Shown here in pieces: positions 33,764-42,702 of a stretch of 64,000 bases of DNA (positions are counted from its first letter, which is position 1; every line of letters begins with the position of its first letter). The notes beneath the pieces were generated by a model. That model did not search any database and was not told the DNA's origin. It saw only the letters and a program-made list of their open reading frames with translations. Source of the stretch: Xanthomonas sontii. GTDB lineage: Bacteria > Pseudomonadota > Gammaproteobacteria > Xanthomonadales > Xanthomonadaceae. The position numbers and the translations under genes were made by a program. The stretch covers positions 4,338,001 to 4,402,000 of the forward strand of contig NZ_CP132342.1 in assembly GCF_040529055.1 (NCBI RefSeq), given 5' to 3'.

Positions 33764-35941
33764 ATGTTTCAGACATCATTCCACCGGCCAGCGCCGGCCA
33801 TGGGCGTGCTCGCCCGCGCGCTGCTGGCCGCTCTCGTGGCCGCCGCGTCCACCTCGGCCAGCGCCCAGGACACCGCCAGTGACGGCACCCGCGATGCCGG
33901 GTCATCGGCCGAGGCCACGCAACTGGACACGGTCATGGTCAAAGGCCAGCGGCTCAGCCTGGACCTGCAGCAGGATGCGGCGGTCGGCGCGCTGGGCACG
34001 TCGCGCCTGCTGGATACGCCGTTCTCGGTGAGCCTGATCGAAGAACCCGAGATCGCGCGGCGCCAGGCCACCACGCTGGGGCAGATCTTCATCAACGATC
34101 CATCGGTGTTCGCGGCCGAGCCGCCGGCCACCACCAATTGGTGGGGCACGCAGATCCGCGGCATCGGCGTGCGCAATTTCTACGTGGACGGCGTGCCCAT
34201 GCTGATGGAATGGGGCGGCGAGTTCCCGCTGGAAGCGGTGCAATCGGTGCAGGCGCTGAAGGGCCTGGGCGGCTTCATGTACGGCTTCGGCGCACCGGGC
34301 GGCATCGTCAGCTACCAGACCAAGCGCCCCACCGACACGCCACTGCTGGCCACCACGGTTGGCTACCGCAACGACAACGTGTTCTCGGCGCAGGTGGATG
34401 CGGGCGGCCGTGCCAACGGCGCCGACTCCTTCGGCTACCGGCTCAACGCCGGCATCGAACGCGGCGACGCGTACAACGGCGCGGGCATCGACCGCAAGAC
34501 GATCGCTCTTGCGGTCGAGCAACCGATCGTCGAGGGCCTGACCTGGCATGCCGAACTGGTGCACGAGCGCAACACGCTCGAGCACGAGCCGCTGTATTTC
34601 TATTGGGACGCCTACCAGGGCACCCGCCTGCCCCGCCCCACCAGCGACTACGACAAGATCCGCGTCGACGGGGCCTACTACGAGACCGCCCTGCTGCACG
34701 CGACCACCGGCCTGAACTGGCGCATCGACGAGCGCTGGAGTGCGGCGCTGAGCCTGGGCGGCAGCCGCCGCCGGCACACGTCGCACAAGATGTTCGCCAA
34801 TCTGCTGAACGAAGCGGGCGACTACGCCGGTTTCGCCTACGACTTCGGTGCGGTGCTGCGCAACAGCGTGGTGCAGTTGCTGGTCAACGGCCGCGTCGAC
34901 ACCGGTCCGGTGACGCACGCGTTGGTGTTCGGTGCCTCGGTGCAGCGCAGTTGGGACCAGTGGAGCAAGGCGTTCTACTGGAGCAACGACTTCGACGGCA
35001 ACCTGTATCGCCCGCAGTCCTTCCGCCCCACCCGCCGACCGGACTACAGCCTGGCGCCGGTCAGCGCGGACCTGCGCCAGAAGGCGGTGTTCGTCAGCGA
35101 CACCCTGCAGTTCGGCGACCACTGGCGCGCCATCCTCGGCGCGCGCCACGTGGATTACCAGCAACGCGATCTGGATGGCGACGCGTCGGTGGACAGCGGC
35201 TACCGCACCTCGGTGACGACCCCGACCGTGGCGCTGATCTACAAGCCCATCGACGACGTGTCGCTCTACGCCAGCTACGTGGAGGCGCTGGAGCCCGGCA
35301 GCCGCGTCGGCACCGATGCGCTGCCCGCCTATGCCAACGCCGGCAGCGTGCTGGCGCCGACGGTGAGCAAGCAGTACGAACTGGGCGCCAAGCTGCAGAG
35401 CGGGCGCTTCGCGCTGACCACCGCCGCGTTCCGCATCGAGCGCGGCGCGCAGATCGACGCCTACCGCGACGGCCTGCGCTACCTGACCCAGGACGGCCTG
35501 ACCCTGTATCGCGGGCTGGAAGTGATCGGCAGCGTCGGCGTGACCGAGGATCTGGAAGTGGGCGTCGGCGGACTGTGGATGGACCCGCGGCTGCAGGATC
35601 TGTCGCCGGACAACGCGGCCCTGCGCGGCAACCGCCCGGCCGGCGCTGCACGCCGGCAGTTGCTGGCCAATGCCACCTGGCGCGTGCCGGGCGTGCGCGG
35701 CCTGAGCCTGCACGGCAACGTGCGCTACTCCGGCGATGCCTACTACGAGGATCAGAATCGCGTGCTCATCCCCGGGCATACCGTCGCCGCGGCCGGCTTC
35801 CAGTACGCCACCACGCTGGGCGGCTACGACGCGTTGCTGACAGGCAACATCAACAACCTGTTCGATCGCACCTACTGGAACCAGCACACGCTGGGCGAGG
35901 CACGCAATGCGGCGCTGAGCCTGCGGATCGATTGGCGCTGA
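33764..35941 (+). CDS. TonB-dependent siderophore receptor
   Basis: A 725-residue outer-membrane receptor. The signal peptide covers about 34 residues (cleaved at ASAQ). The TonB-box region is near LDTVMVKGQ, and the plug domain (about 75-195) has GTSRLLDTPFSV, QIRGIGVRNFYVDGVP and GGFMYGFGAPGGIVSYQTKRP. The 22-strand barrel follows and ends SLRIDWR. The plug wording places it in the siderophore receptor family (FecA/FhuE/FoxA-like); the ligand cannot be told. It stands alone, without biosynthesis genes, so it may use siderophores made by other microbes. A Fur-like box precedes it. Confidence 0.9.
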   Translation: MFQTSFHRPAPAMGVLARALLAALVAAASTSASAQDTASDGTRDAGSSAEATQLDTVMVKGQRLSLDLQQDAAVGALGTSRLLDTPFSVSLIEEPEIARRQATTLGQIFINDPSVFAAEPPATTNWWGTQIRGIGVRNFYVDGVPMLMEWGGEFPLEAVQSVQALKGLGGFMYGFGAPGGIVSYQTKRPTDTPLLATTVGYRNDNVFSAQVDAGGRANGADSFGYRLNAGIERGDAYNGAGIDRKTIALAVEQPIVEGLTWHAELVHERNTLEHEPLYFYWDAYQGTRLPRPTSDYDKIRVDGAYYETALLHATTGLNWRIDERWSAALSLGGSRRRHTSHKMFANLLNEAGDYAGFAYDFGAVLRNSVVQLLVNGRVDTGPVTHALVFGASVQRSWDQWSKAFYWSNDFDGNLYRPQSFRPTRRPDYSLAPVSADLRQKAVFVSDTLQFGDHWRAILGARHVDYQQRDLDGDASVDSGYRTSVTTPTVALIYKPIDDVSLYASYVEALEPGSRVGTDALPAYANAGSVLAPTVSKQYELGAKLQSGRFALTTAAFRIERGAQIDAYRDGLRYLTQDGLTLYRGLEVIGSVGVTEDLEVGVGGLWMDPRLQDLSPDNAALRGNRPAGAARRQLLANATWRVPGVRGLSLHGNVRYSGDAYYEDQNRVLIPGHTVAAAGFQYATTLGGYDALLTGNINNLFDRTYWNQHTLGEARNAALSLRIDWR

Positions 35942-36201
35942 GTGCGCCTGCCGCTGCCGTGGCCCCGCGTGGCGACGGCGGCGACGGGCGGCGGCGTGGA
36001 GGTCTGTGGTCGTGACGGAAGCGACCGCAGGCGCGGCTCCAGCCGCGAAGGCGTTACCGGGAAAATCCGTCGCCGCTGACCCCGCAAGAACGGACAAGAA
36101 CCGCTTCTACGGAGCAAGCCGCACCCGGTTGGGCGTGTGACGAACGCAGCTCACTCGGGTGTCCGCGTGGCGGCAGCGCTCGCGGCGTCGATCCGCCGCA
36201 C
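35942..36201. other. intergenic region with a degenerate REP
   Basis: Between the receptor and recO stops. A worn REP pair of the GCGGCTTCAGCCGC class runs from about 36020 to 36103 (GCGGCTCCAGCCGCG, then GGCGTTACCGGGAAAA). No gene is seen. Confidence 0.5.
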
Positions 36202-37104
36202 TCACGACGCCGCGGAAGGCGGCGACCGCGGCGACGCTTCCGGTGTGGATATCGACATCGGATCGCGCTGCGCATCCGGCTCGGCGTCCGGCTCCGATAT
36301 CGCCGCAGGTGCAGCCGATCCCGGCGGCTCGTCCTGCGGCGGCTCGGGATCGGCGACCGCCGGCGCGATGCCCGCGGCGCTGGCGCTGCGCTGCCGCGCC
36401 AGGTCCTCGACCATTTCCCAGGATTTCAGGCCGCGCCCGCCGAGGTGGTGCAGCAGCACCACACGCATGCCGCGGCGCAGGCCGGGCAGATCCTCGGCAG
36501 CCGGTTCGGTATCGTCGGCCAGCGCCAGCAGGGCGCGCCCGGTGGCCATGCCGCTGCGTTGATCGTGGCCGCGGTCGCTCAGCAGCCGGCGTGGCCCGTG
36601 CTCGGCGTCGAGCACGTAGCGCGCGGCCGGGTCGATCGGGTCGCCGTCGCCGTCGTGGCGCAGGTCGAATCCCACGCCCAGCGCCTCCAGCAGGTCGCGC
36701 TCGAAGCAGCGCAGCGACCAGGCCAGCGGCGCTTCGGCGGCCAGCCGCGCGCGCACCCGCGCGTACGCCAGATACAGGTCCGGCGCCGGATCGTCGCGCG
36801 GCGCCAGACGCAGCGTCAGTTCGTTGATGTAGAAGCCGGCCAGCATCGCCTCGCCGCTCAGCCGCGGCGCCGCATCCATCGCCTCGGCCTCGCGCAGTTG
36901 CGCCAGTTCGCCGCGGCGCTGCGCGCTGAAGCGGATCGACTGCAGCGGCTGCAGTGCCGCGCGCAAGGCCTGCTTCTTCGGCCCGTGCACGCCGCGGGCC
37001 AGCACGCCGAGCCGGCCGTGATGCACGCTCAGCACCTCCACCAGCAGGCTGGTCTCGCGCCAGGGCCGGGCGTGCAGGACGAAACCGGGTTCGTGCTCGA
37101 TCAA
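36202..37104 (-). CDS. recO: DNA repair protein RecO with extended C-terminus
   Basis: A 300-residue protein that helps load RecA through RecF-O-R. The N-terminal OB fold ([23 protein letters not shown]), GVHGPKK, the helical core ([17 protein letters not shown]) and the closing [26 protein letters not shown] all match RecO. Relatives in Xanthomonas stop soon after this point at about 240 residues. Here a Pro/Glu/Ser-rich tail of some 60 residues is added (about 243-300). The start is TTG at 37104, as the conserved LIEHEPGF begins there; no ATG is available and no ribosome site is visible, because G-rich repeat DNA lies just upstream. It is last in the lepA-lepB-rnc-era-recO block. Confidence 0.9.
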   Translation of the reverse strand: MIEHEPGFVLHARPWRETSLLVEVLSVHHGRLGVLARGVHGPKKQALRAALQPLQSIRFSAQRRGELAQLREAEAMDAAPRLSGEAMLAGFYINELTLRLAPRDDPAPDLYLAYARVRARLAAEAPLAWSLRCFERDLLEALGVGFDLRHDGDGDPIDPAARYVLDAEHGPRRLLSDRGHDQRSGMATGRALLALADDTEPAAEDLPGLRRGMRVVLLHHLGGRGLKSWEMVEDLARQRSASAAGIAPAVADPEPPQDEPPGSAAPAAISEPDAEPDAQRDPMSISTPEASPRSPPSAAS

Positions 37105-37111
37105 GGCTGCA

Positions 37112-37335
37112 GGGGCTGGGAATGGGGAGTGGGGAATAGGGAATGGAACAGCATGCCGTCCCTGGCCGCATCATCGTCCAACGAACGGAAGGAGCCAGCG
37201 TCGTGTAGAAGCGGCGTCAGCCGCGGCGGGCGTTACCGGGGGAGCGCACGTGGCTGAAGCCGCCCTTACGCACGCCATGATTGTCCGGGAGGCGCGGAAA
37301 TCCGATTCCCGATTCCCGATTCACCATTCCCGGCT
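37112..37335. repeat. G-rich repeats and one REP between era and recO
   Basis: GGGAATGGGGAGTGGGGAATAGGGAA-type units lie at 37119-37145. A REP pair (GCGGCGTCAGCCGC near 37210, GGCTGAAGCCGCC near 37252) lies in the middle. Another TCCCGATTCCC-type run at 37298-37333 ends directly at the era stop codon. Confidence 0.75.
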
Positions 37336-38240
37336 TATTCCCCGTACCCGAACGCCTTCAGCGCGGCTTCGTCGTCGGACCAGCCCTCGCGCACGCGCAC
37401 CCAAGTCTCCAGGAACACCTTGGCGCCGAACAGGCGTTCCATCTGCTGGCGGGCCTTGGCGCCGATGTCCTTCAGGCGGGTACCGCCCTTGCCGATCACG
37501 ATCGCCTTCTGGCCTTCGCGCTCGACCCAGATCACCGCGCCGATGCGCAGCAGCGCGCCGTCCTCGGCGAAGCGCTCGATCTCCACGGTGGTCGCGTACG
37601 GCAGTTCCTCGCCGAGCTGGCGCATCAACTGCTCGCGCACCAGTTCGCCGGCCAGGAAGCGCTGGCTGCGGTCGGTGATCTCGTCCTCGCCGAACATCGG
37701 CGGCGCTTCCGGCACCAAGGCCAGCAGGTCGCGCACCAGCGCCTCCAGGCCCTTGCGCTTGAGCGCGGAGATCGGATGCACCGCGGCGAAGCTGCGGCCC
37801 TCGCTGACCTGCTGCAGGAACGGCAGCAGCGCGGTCTTGTCCTTGAGCCGGTCGACCTTGTTGACCACCAGCACCACCGGGATGCCGGCGTCGCTGAGCA
37901 CGTTGAACGCCAGCGTGTCCTCCTCGTCCCAACGCCCGGCCTCGATCACCAGCAGGCCCGCGTCCACGCCCTCCAGCGAGCCGCGCGCGGCGCGGTTCAT
38001 CACCCGGTTCATGGCGCGCTTCTGCTCGCGGTGCAGGCCGGGGGTATCGACCAGCAGCAACTGGCCGGCCGGGAAGCTGGCGATGCCCAGCAGCCGGTGC
38101 CGGGTGGTCTGCGGCCGATTGGAGACGATGCTGACCTTGGCGCCCACCAGGGCGTTGGTCAGGGTGGACTTGCCCACGTTGGGGCGGCCGATCACGGCCA
38201 CGCTGCCGCTGCGGTAAGGGGGAGTGGCTTGTTCGTTCAC
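37335..38240 (-). CDS. era: GTPase Era
   Basis: A 301-residue essential GTPase for 16S rRNA processing and 30S assembly. G motifs: GRPNVGKS (G1), DTPG (G3) and NKVD (G4). The C-terminal KH domain has [24 protein letters not shown]. The start is GTG at 38240, overlapping the rnc stop (GTGA), so the two are coupled; the alternative upstream frame is inside rnc. G-rich repeat DNA begins immediately after the TAA stop. Confidence 0.95.
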   Translation of the reverse strand: MNEQATPPYRSGSVAVIGRPNVGKSTLTNALVGAKVSIVSNRPQTTRHRLLGIASFPAGQLLLVDTPGLHREQKRAMNRVMNRAARGSLEGVDAGLLVIEAGRWDEEDTLAFNVLSDAGIPVVLVVNKVDRLKDKTALLPFLQQVSEGRSFAAVHPISALKRKGLEALVRDLLALVPEAPPMFGEDEITDRSQRFLAGELVREQLMRQLGEELPYATTVEIERFAEDGALLRIGAVIWVEREGQKAIVIGKGGTRLKDIGAKARQQMERLFGAKVFLETWVRVREGWSDDEAALKAFGYGE

Positions 38241-38920
38241 TTGCTCGAATCCAGTTGCTCGATGGCGGCGGCGGCGGCCTGCTGCTCGGCCAGGCGCCGC
38301 GAAGTGCCCTCGCCCTCGGTCACCAGGGCGGGCTCGGCGAGTACGCAGCGTACCCGGAATAGCTTGGCGTGGTCGTCGCCGGTCTCGCTGATCAGTTCGT
38401 AGGCCGGCAAGGTCCGCTGCCGGGCCTGCAGCCATTCCTGCAGGCGGGTCTTGGCGTCCTTCTCCACCTTGCCCACCGGCAGCGCCGCCAGCGCGGCCTC
38501 GAACCAGGGCAGGATGGTGGCGCGGCAGGTCTCGAAGCCGGCGTCCAGGTAGATCGCCGCGACCACGGCCTCCACCGCATCGGCCAGGATCGAGTCGCGG
38601 CGATGGCCGCCGGACTTCATCTCGCCCGGCCCCAGGGTCAGGCGTTCGCCCAGTTCCAGTTGCCGGCCGATCGCGGCCAGCGAAGCCTCGCGCACCAGTT
38701 CGGCGCGGGCGCGGGTCAGCGCGCCTTCGTCGGCCTTGGGCCAGCGCTGGTACAGCGCCTCGGCGATCAGCAGGTTGACGATGCCATCGCCGAGGAATTC
38801 CAGGCGTTCGTTGTGCGGTGCGCCGGCACTGCGATGGGTCAGCGCCTGTGCCAGCAACTGCGGCTCGGCAAAGCGGTGACCGATGCGGTCACCGCGCAGG
38901 ATGGTCTTACTGGCCACCAC
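38237..38920 (-). CDS. rnc: ribonuclease III
   Basis: A 227-residue double-strand-specific RNase. The catalytic signature [19 protein letters not shown] and the second acidic cluster [13 protein letters not shown] are intact. The C-terminal dsRNA-binding domain ([31 protein letters not shown]) follows. The start is GTG at 38920 or the next GTG at 38917; it overlaps the upstream DUF4845 gene by 14 bases. It processes rRNA precursors, matching its coupling to era. Confidence 0.95.
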   Translation of the reverse strand: MVASKTILRGDRIGHRFAEPQLLAQALTHRSAGAPHNERLEFLGDGIVNLLIAEALYQRWPKADEGALTRARAELVREASLAAIGRQLELGERLTLGPGEMKSGGHRRDSILADAVEAVVAAIYLDAGFETCRATILPWFEAALAALPVGKVEKDAKTRLQEWLQARQRTLPAYELISETGDDHAKLFRVRCVLAEPALVTEGEGTSRRLAEQQAAAAAIEQLDSSK

Positions 38921-39284
38921 GCGTCGTCAGGTCCTGGGTGGCGTCGAACTTGCCGACCACGTCCAGATTGGCGATCAGCGGGCGGCGCACTTCGTAGGCC
39001 ACGTGCATCTTCACGCCGGTGTCGGTGCGCTCGAAGGTGACGTCGCCCGGCTTCACGTTGTCCGAGTTGTTGATGTCCAGGCGCCGGAACAACGAGGCCT
39101 TGGCCTGCGACGGGTCCATCTCGGCGCTGCCGGCTTCGGTCGCCAGGCCCTTCATCGCCGAGCGCACCGCATAGAACTCCATGTACATCGGGAACAGCTT
39201 CATGCCGATGTAGACGAAGAATCCGACCACCGCCAGCACGATCACGAACGAGGTCAAGGTCATGCCACTTTGCTTGTGCTTCAT
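38907..39284 (-). CDS. DUF4845 inner-membrane protein
   Basis: A 125-residue protein with one N-terminal membrane segment in a pilin-like start ([27 protein letters not shown]). The periplasmic part has [12 protein letters not shown] and [21 protein letters not shown]. The family sits between lepB and rnc in many gammaproteobacteria; its function is unknown. The ATG at 39284 starts the membrane helix; the longer frame upstream overlaps lepB end and is not needed. It lies 20 bases after lepB. Confidence 0.88.
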   Translation of the reverse strand: MKHKQSGMTLTSFVIVLAVVGFFVYIGMKLFPMYMEFYAVRSAMKGLATEAGSAEMDPSQAKASLFRRLDINNSDNVKPGDVTFERTDTGVKMHVAYEVRRPLIANLDVVGKFDATQDLTTRGGQ

Positions 39285-39304
39285 CGCGCTTCCCCTCACG
39301 CAAG

Positions 39305-40105
39305 TCACTGAATGGTCGTCCCGATCCGCGACGGATCGAAACTGCCGCTGCAAAACCAGCCTTCGCAATTGAGCCAGATCAGGAACGCCTTGCCGCGCAG
39401 GTTCTCCTCGGGCAGGAAATGGGTCTGGGTCCAGAACCGGCTGTCCTCGCTGTTGTCGCGATTATCGCCCATCACGAAGTACTTGCCCGGCGGCACCACC
39501 CAGTCGCCCTGGCCGGCGGGATTGTTGCGGTCGATCCATTCCAGCTCGGTGTGGGTGCGGCCCGGCAGATACTCGGTGAGCAGCGTGGCACCGGTCATTT
39601 CCGCGCCCTTGCCCTTGCCGACGTACTCGCCCATGACCTTGTACTTCATCGGCGTGCCGTTGATGTACAGGGTGTCGCCGTGGAAGCCGATGCGATCGCC
39701 CGGCAGGCCGATCACGCGCTTGATCCAGTTCTCGTCCGGCTTGTGCGGCGGCTTGAACACCACCACGTCGCCGCGCTTGGGCTCGCCGACCGGAATGATC
39801 TTCTGGTTGGTGATCGGCAGGCGGAAGCCATAGGAGAACTTGTTGACCAGGATGAAATCGCCGACCAGCAGGTTCGGCATCATCGAGCTGGACGGAATCT
39901 TGTACGGCTCGGCGATGAAGCTGCGCAGGATCAGCACCACCGCCAGGACCGGGAAGAACGCCCGCGAGTAGTCGACGATCACCGGCTCGCTGTCGAGCAA
40001 CCCGGCCCGCGCGGCGCGGCGCTTGGCGAAGAACAGCTTGTCCAGCAGGGTGATGATGCCGGTGGCGAAGGTCAGGACCACCAGCGCGATTTCAAACCAT
40101 TTCAT
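39305..40105 (-). CDS. lepB: signal peptidase I
   Basis: A 266-residue inner-membrane protease that removes signal peptides. Two N-terminal membrane segments lie at about 4-22 and 48-62. The catalytic Ser74 is in PSSSMMPNLLVGD and Lys129 in WIKRVIGLPGD. Box E GDNRDNSEDSR is present. The ATG at 40105 follows GAAGGAAT; the longer frame begins in G-rich repeats and lacks sense. It is between lepA and DUF4845, all on the minus strand. Confidence 0.95.
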   Translation of the reverse strand: MKWFEIALVVLTFATGIITLLDKLFFAKRRAARAGLLDSEPVIVDYSRAFFPVLAVVLILRSFIAEPYKIPSSSMMPNLLVGDFILVNKFSYGFRLPITNQKIIPVGEPKRGDVVVFKPPHKPDENWIKRVIGLPGDRIGFHGDTLYINGTPMKYKVMGEYVGKGKGAEMTGATLLTEYLPGRTHTELEWIDRNNPAGQGDWVVPPGKYFVMGDNRDNSEDSRFWTQTHFLPEENLRGKAFLIWLNCEGWFCSGSFDPSRIGTTIQ

Positions 40106-40110
40106 TCTTA

Positions 40111-40203
40111 TTCCTTCGGAATGGGAATCGGGAATGGAGAACGGGGAATCGGGAAGGCAAGAGCAGGCGCTCTTTCCATTCCCCATTCCCTATTCACGAC
40201 TCC
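40111..40203. repeat. GGGAATCGGGAATGG repeats between lepA and lepB
   Basis: Units run at 40120-40156 (GGGAATCGGGAATGGAGAA) and in inverted sense at 40177-40202 (CCATTCCCCATTCCC). The two halves can pair into a hairpin with GAGCAGGCGCTCTTT as tip. Confidence 0.75.
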
Positions 40204-40206
40204 CAG

Positions 40207-41997
40207 CTACTTGTCCATCTGCAGCACAGCCAGGAAGGCTTCCTGCGGGATTTCCACGCGGCCGACCTGCTTCATGCGCTTCTTGCCTTCCTTCTGCTTT
40301 TCCAACAGCTTCTTCTTGCGCGAGACGTCGCCACCATAGCACTTGGCCAGCACGTTCTTGCGCATCGCCTTGACCGTGGTGCGGGCGATGATCTGCGAGC
40401 CGATCGCGGCCTGGATCGCCACGTCGAACATCTGCCGCGGGATCAGGTCCTTCATCTTCTCGCACAGTTCGCGGCCGCGGCGGTCGGCGTGGCTGCGGTG
40501 CGCGATCAGCGACAGCGCATCGACCTTGTCGCCGTTGATCAGCACGTCCACGCGCACGAACGGGCCGGCGTCGAAGCGCACGAAGTGGTAATCCAGCGAG
40601 GCGTAGCCGCGGCTGACCGACTTGAGCTTGTCGAAGAAGTCCAGCACCACCTCGGCCATCGGCAGTTCGTAGCTGATCTGCACCTGGCTGCCCAGGTAGT
40701 TGATGCCGATCTGGCTGCCGCGCTTTTCCTCGCACAGCTTGATGATGTTGCCGATGTATTCCTCGGGGGTGAGGATGTTGGCGCGGATGATCGGCTCGCG
40801 AATCTCCTCGACCATGTTCACCGGCGGCAGCTTGGCCGGGTTGTCCATGCTGATGATGCTGCCGTCGGTCTTCAGCACCTCGTAGACCACGGTCGGCGCG
40901 GTGCTGATCAGGTCCAGGTTGTACTCGCGCTCCAGGCGCTCCTGCACGATCTCCATGTGCAGCATGCCGAGGAAGCCGCAGCGGAAGCCGAAGCCCATCG
41001 CCTCGGAGCTTTCCGGCTCGAAACGCAGCGCCGCGTCGTTCAGGCGCAGCTTGTCCAGCGCCTCGCGCAGGTTGGTGTAGTCCTCGGCATCGACCGGGAA
41101 CAGGCCGGCGAACACGCGCGGCTGCATTTCCTGGAAGCCCGGCAGCGGCTTGCTCGCCGGATCGCCGGCCAGGGTCAGGGTGTCGCCGACCGGCGCGCCG
41201 TGCACGTCCTTGATGCTGGCGGTGACCCAACCCACCTCGCCCGCGCGCAGCGCCGGCAGCACCTTGCGCTTGGGCGTGAACACGCCGACGTTGTCGACCT
41301 GGTGGGTGCGGCCGGTAGACATCACCAGCAGCTTGTCGCCAGCCTTGATCTCGCCCTGCATCACCCGCACCAGCGAGACCACGCCCAGGTAGTTGTCGAA
41401 CCAGGAATCGATGATCAGCGCCTGCAGCTTGTCGGTGTCGCGCGGCACCGGCGGCGGGATGCGGTGCACGATCGCCTCCAGCACGTCGCGCACGTTCAGC
41501 CCGGTCTTGGCGCTGACCGCGACCGCGTCGGTGGCGTCGATGCCGATCACCGCCTCGATCTCGGCCTTGGCGCGGTCGATGTCGGCGGTGGGCAGGTCGA
41601 TCTTGTTCAGCACCGGCACCACTTCCAGGCCCTGCTCCACCGCGGTGTAGCAGTTGGCCACCGACTGCGCTTCCACGCCCTGCGCCGCGTCCACCACCAG
41701 CAGCGCGCCCTCGCAGGCGGCCAGCGAGCGGCTGACCTCGTAGGAGAAGTCGACGTGGCCGGGGGTGTCGATGAAGTTCAGGTGGTAGACCTGCCCGTCC
41801 TGCGCGGTGTACGGCAGCGACACGGACTGGGCCTTGATGGTGATGCCGCGTTCGCGCTCGATCGGGTTGGAGTCGAGCACCTGCGCTTCCATCTCGCGCG
41901 CCTGCAGGCCGCCGCAGAGCTGGATGATGCGATCGGCCAGGGTCGATTTGCCGTGGTCGACGTGGGCGATGATGGAGAAGTTGCGGATGTTCCGCAT
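40207..41997 (-). CDS. lepA: elongation factor 4 (LepA)
   Basis: A 596-residue translational GTPase that acts on stalled ribosomes. The G domain has [27 protein letters not shown] and NKIDLP. The LepA-specific C-terminal domain ([35 protein letters not shown]) is complete. The ATG at 41997 gives the family-standard start [16 protein letters not shown]; an in-frame ATG at 42012 would add five residues, and neither has a clear ribosome site. Upstream DNA turns AT-rich at the border of the low-GC island. Confidence 0.95.
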   Translation of the reverse strand: MRNIRNFSIIAHVDHGKSTLADRIIQLCGGLQAREMEAQVLDSNPIERERGITIKAQSVSLPYTAQDGQVYHLNFIDTPGHVDFSYEVSRSLAACEGALLVVDAAQGVEAQSVANCYTAVEQGLEVVPVLNKIDLPTADIDRAKAEIEAVIGIDATDAVAVSAKTGLNVRDVLEAIVHRIPPPVPRDTDKLQALIIDSWFDNYLGVVSLVRVMQGEIKAGDKLLVMSTGRTHQVDNVGVFTPKRKVLPALRAGEVGWVTASIKDVHGAPVGDTLTLAGDPASKPLPGFQEMQPRVFAGLFPVDAEDYTNLREALDKLRLNDAALRFEPESSEAMGFGFRCGFLGMLHMEIVQERLEREYNLDLISTAPTVVYEVLKTDGSIISMDNPAKLPPVNMVEEIREPIIRANILTPEEYIGNIIKLCEEKRGSQIGINYLGSQVQISYELPMAEVVLDFFDKLKSVSRGYASLDYHFVRFDAGPFVRVDVLINGDKVDALSLIAHRSHADRRGRELCEKMKDLIPRQMFDVAIQAAIGSQIIARTTVKAMRKNVLAKCYGGDVSRKKKLLEKQKEGKKRMKQVGRVEIPQEAFLAVLQMDK

Positions 41998-42216
41998 CGA
42001 ATCAGAGGACATGAGGTGGGCGGCCAACAAAACCAGCGGCAAAGACATCAACTATGTCGCCATGTACCACATCGCGCAAGTACCGCTCATCTGCATTGGC
42101 GGGCAGGATAGCCGAAACAGGCTAACACCTTGACTTTTCAGAAAAATTCAAGTAGCAAACCGCAGCCCGGTATCGCACTGGGCAGTCGACACTTTCCTCT
42201 TCGAAAGGAACATGAA

Positions 42217-42519
42217 ATGAAAAGGTCAACTTTCTTCAAGAACGTCACGATCGCTTGCATCGCAGCGCTTTGGTGCGTATTGGCCACAGCGGCAGCAGCG
42301 CCATCGGACAATGGCGACGACGCTCACCGGCCGACTTCGGCTTTCAGCAACAGCGGCATGCCCAAGCAAAGCTTCAAAATTTGCCCGGTAAAGAACGACA
42401 GCGGAAAATCTCAGAAGTACATTGCGTCCCCCAACAAATTGATGGATTGGTGCGACCACTATTGTTGCTGGGTCGAGAATGGGGTTAAGTACTGCCGTGT
42501 GGACTGCACATGCGCTTGA
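42217..42519 (+). CDS. small secreted cysteine-rich protein, family unknown
   Basis: A 100-residue protein. The N-terminus MKRSTFFKNVTIACIAALWCVLATAAAA is a clear signal peptide with a cleavage site near residue 28. The mature ~72 residues have seven Cys, all in the last ~45: one in KICPV, one in MDWCDH, a CC pair in HYCCW, and three near the end (KYCRVDCTCA). This spacing suggests a disulfide-rich compact fold. I recognise no family. The ATG at 42217 follows AAAGGAAC. GC falls to about 46 percent in the 3' part (27 and 29 of 60 bases counted at 42361 and 42421), far below the neighbours, and the gene lies alone on the plus strand between mucD and lepA. A strong terminator follows. It may be a recently gained toxin, inhibitor or effector-like peptide; that is inference. 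Confidence 0.75.
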   Translation: MKRSTFFKNVTIACIAALWCVLATAAAAPSDNGDDAHRPTSAFSNSGMPKQSFKICPVKNDSGKSQKYIASPNKLMDWCDHYCCWVENGVKYCRVDCTCA

Positions 42520-42634
42520 TGAGAAACACCTGCGACATGACCTTGGCGAGGCGCACACTCGACTAGAAGCATCGACTCACGCAGCGATCAATAGCGTCGA
42601 TGCCGCAATCACGAACCGTGCCTCACCAGAACCA

Positions 42635-42666
42635 ACGCAGGGCTGGAGTGCCAGCCCTGCGTTTTT
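42635..42666 (+). terminator. strong intrinsic terminator after the cysteine-rich gene
   Basis: ACGCAGGGCTGG and CCAGCCCTGCGT form a perfect 12-bp stem over AGTG, followed by TTTTTC. It lies 116 bases past the stop and between convergent ends, so it shields the small gene from mucD transcription as well. Confidence 0.9.
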
Positions 42667-42702
42667 CTTCATCCAAAGAGGCAATGCATTACGACAGCGA
42701 GA

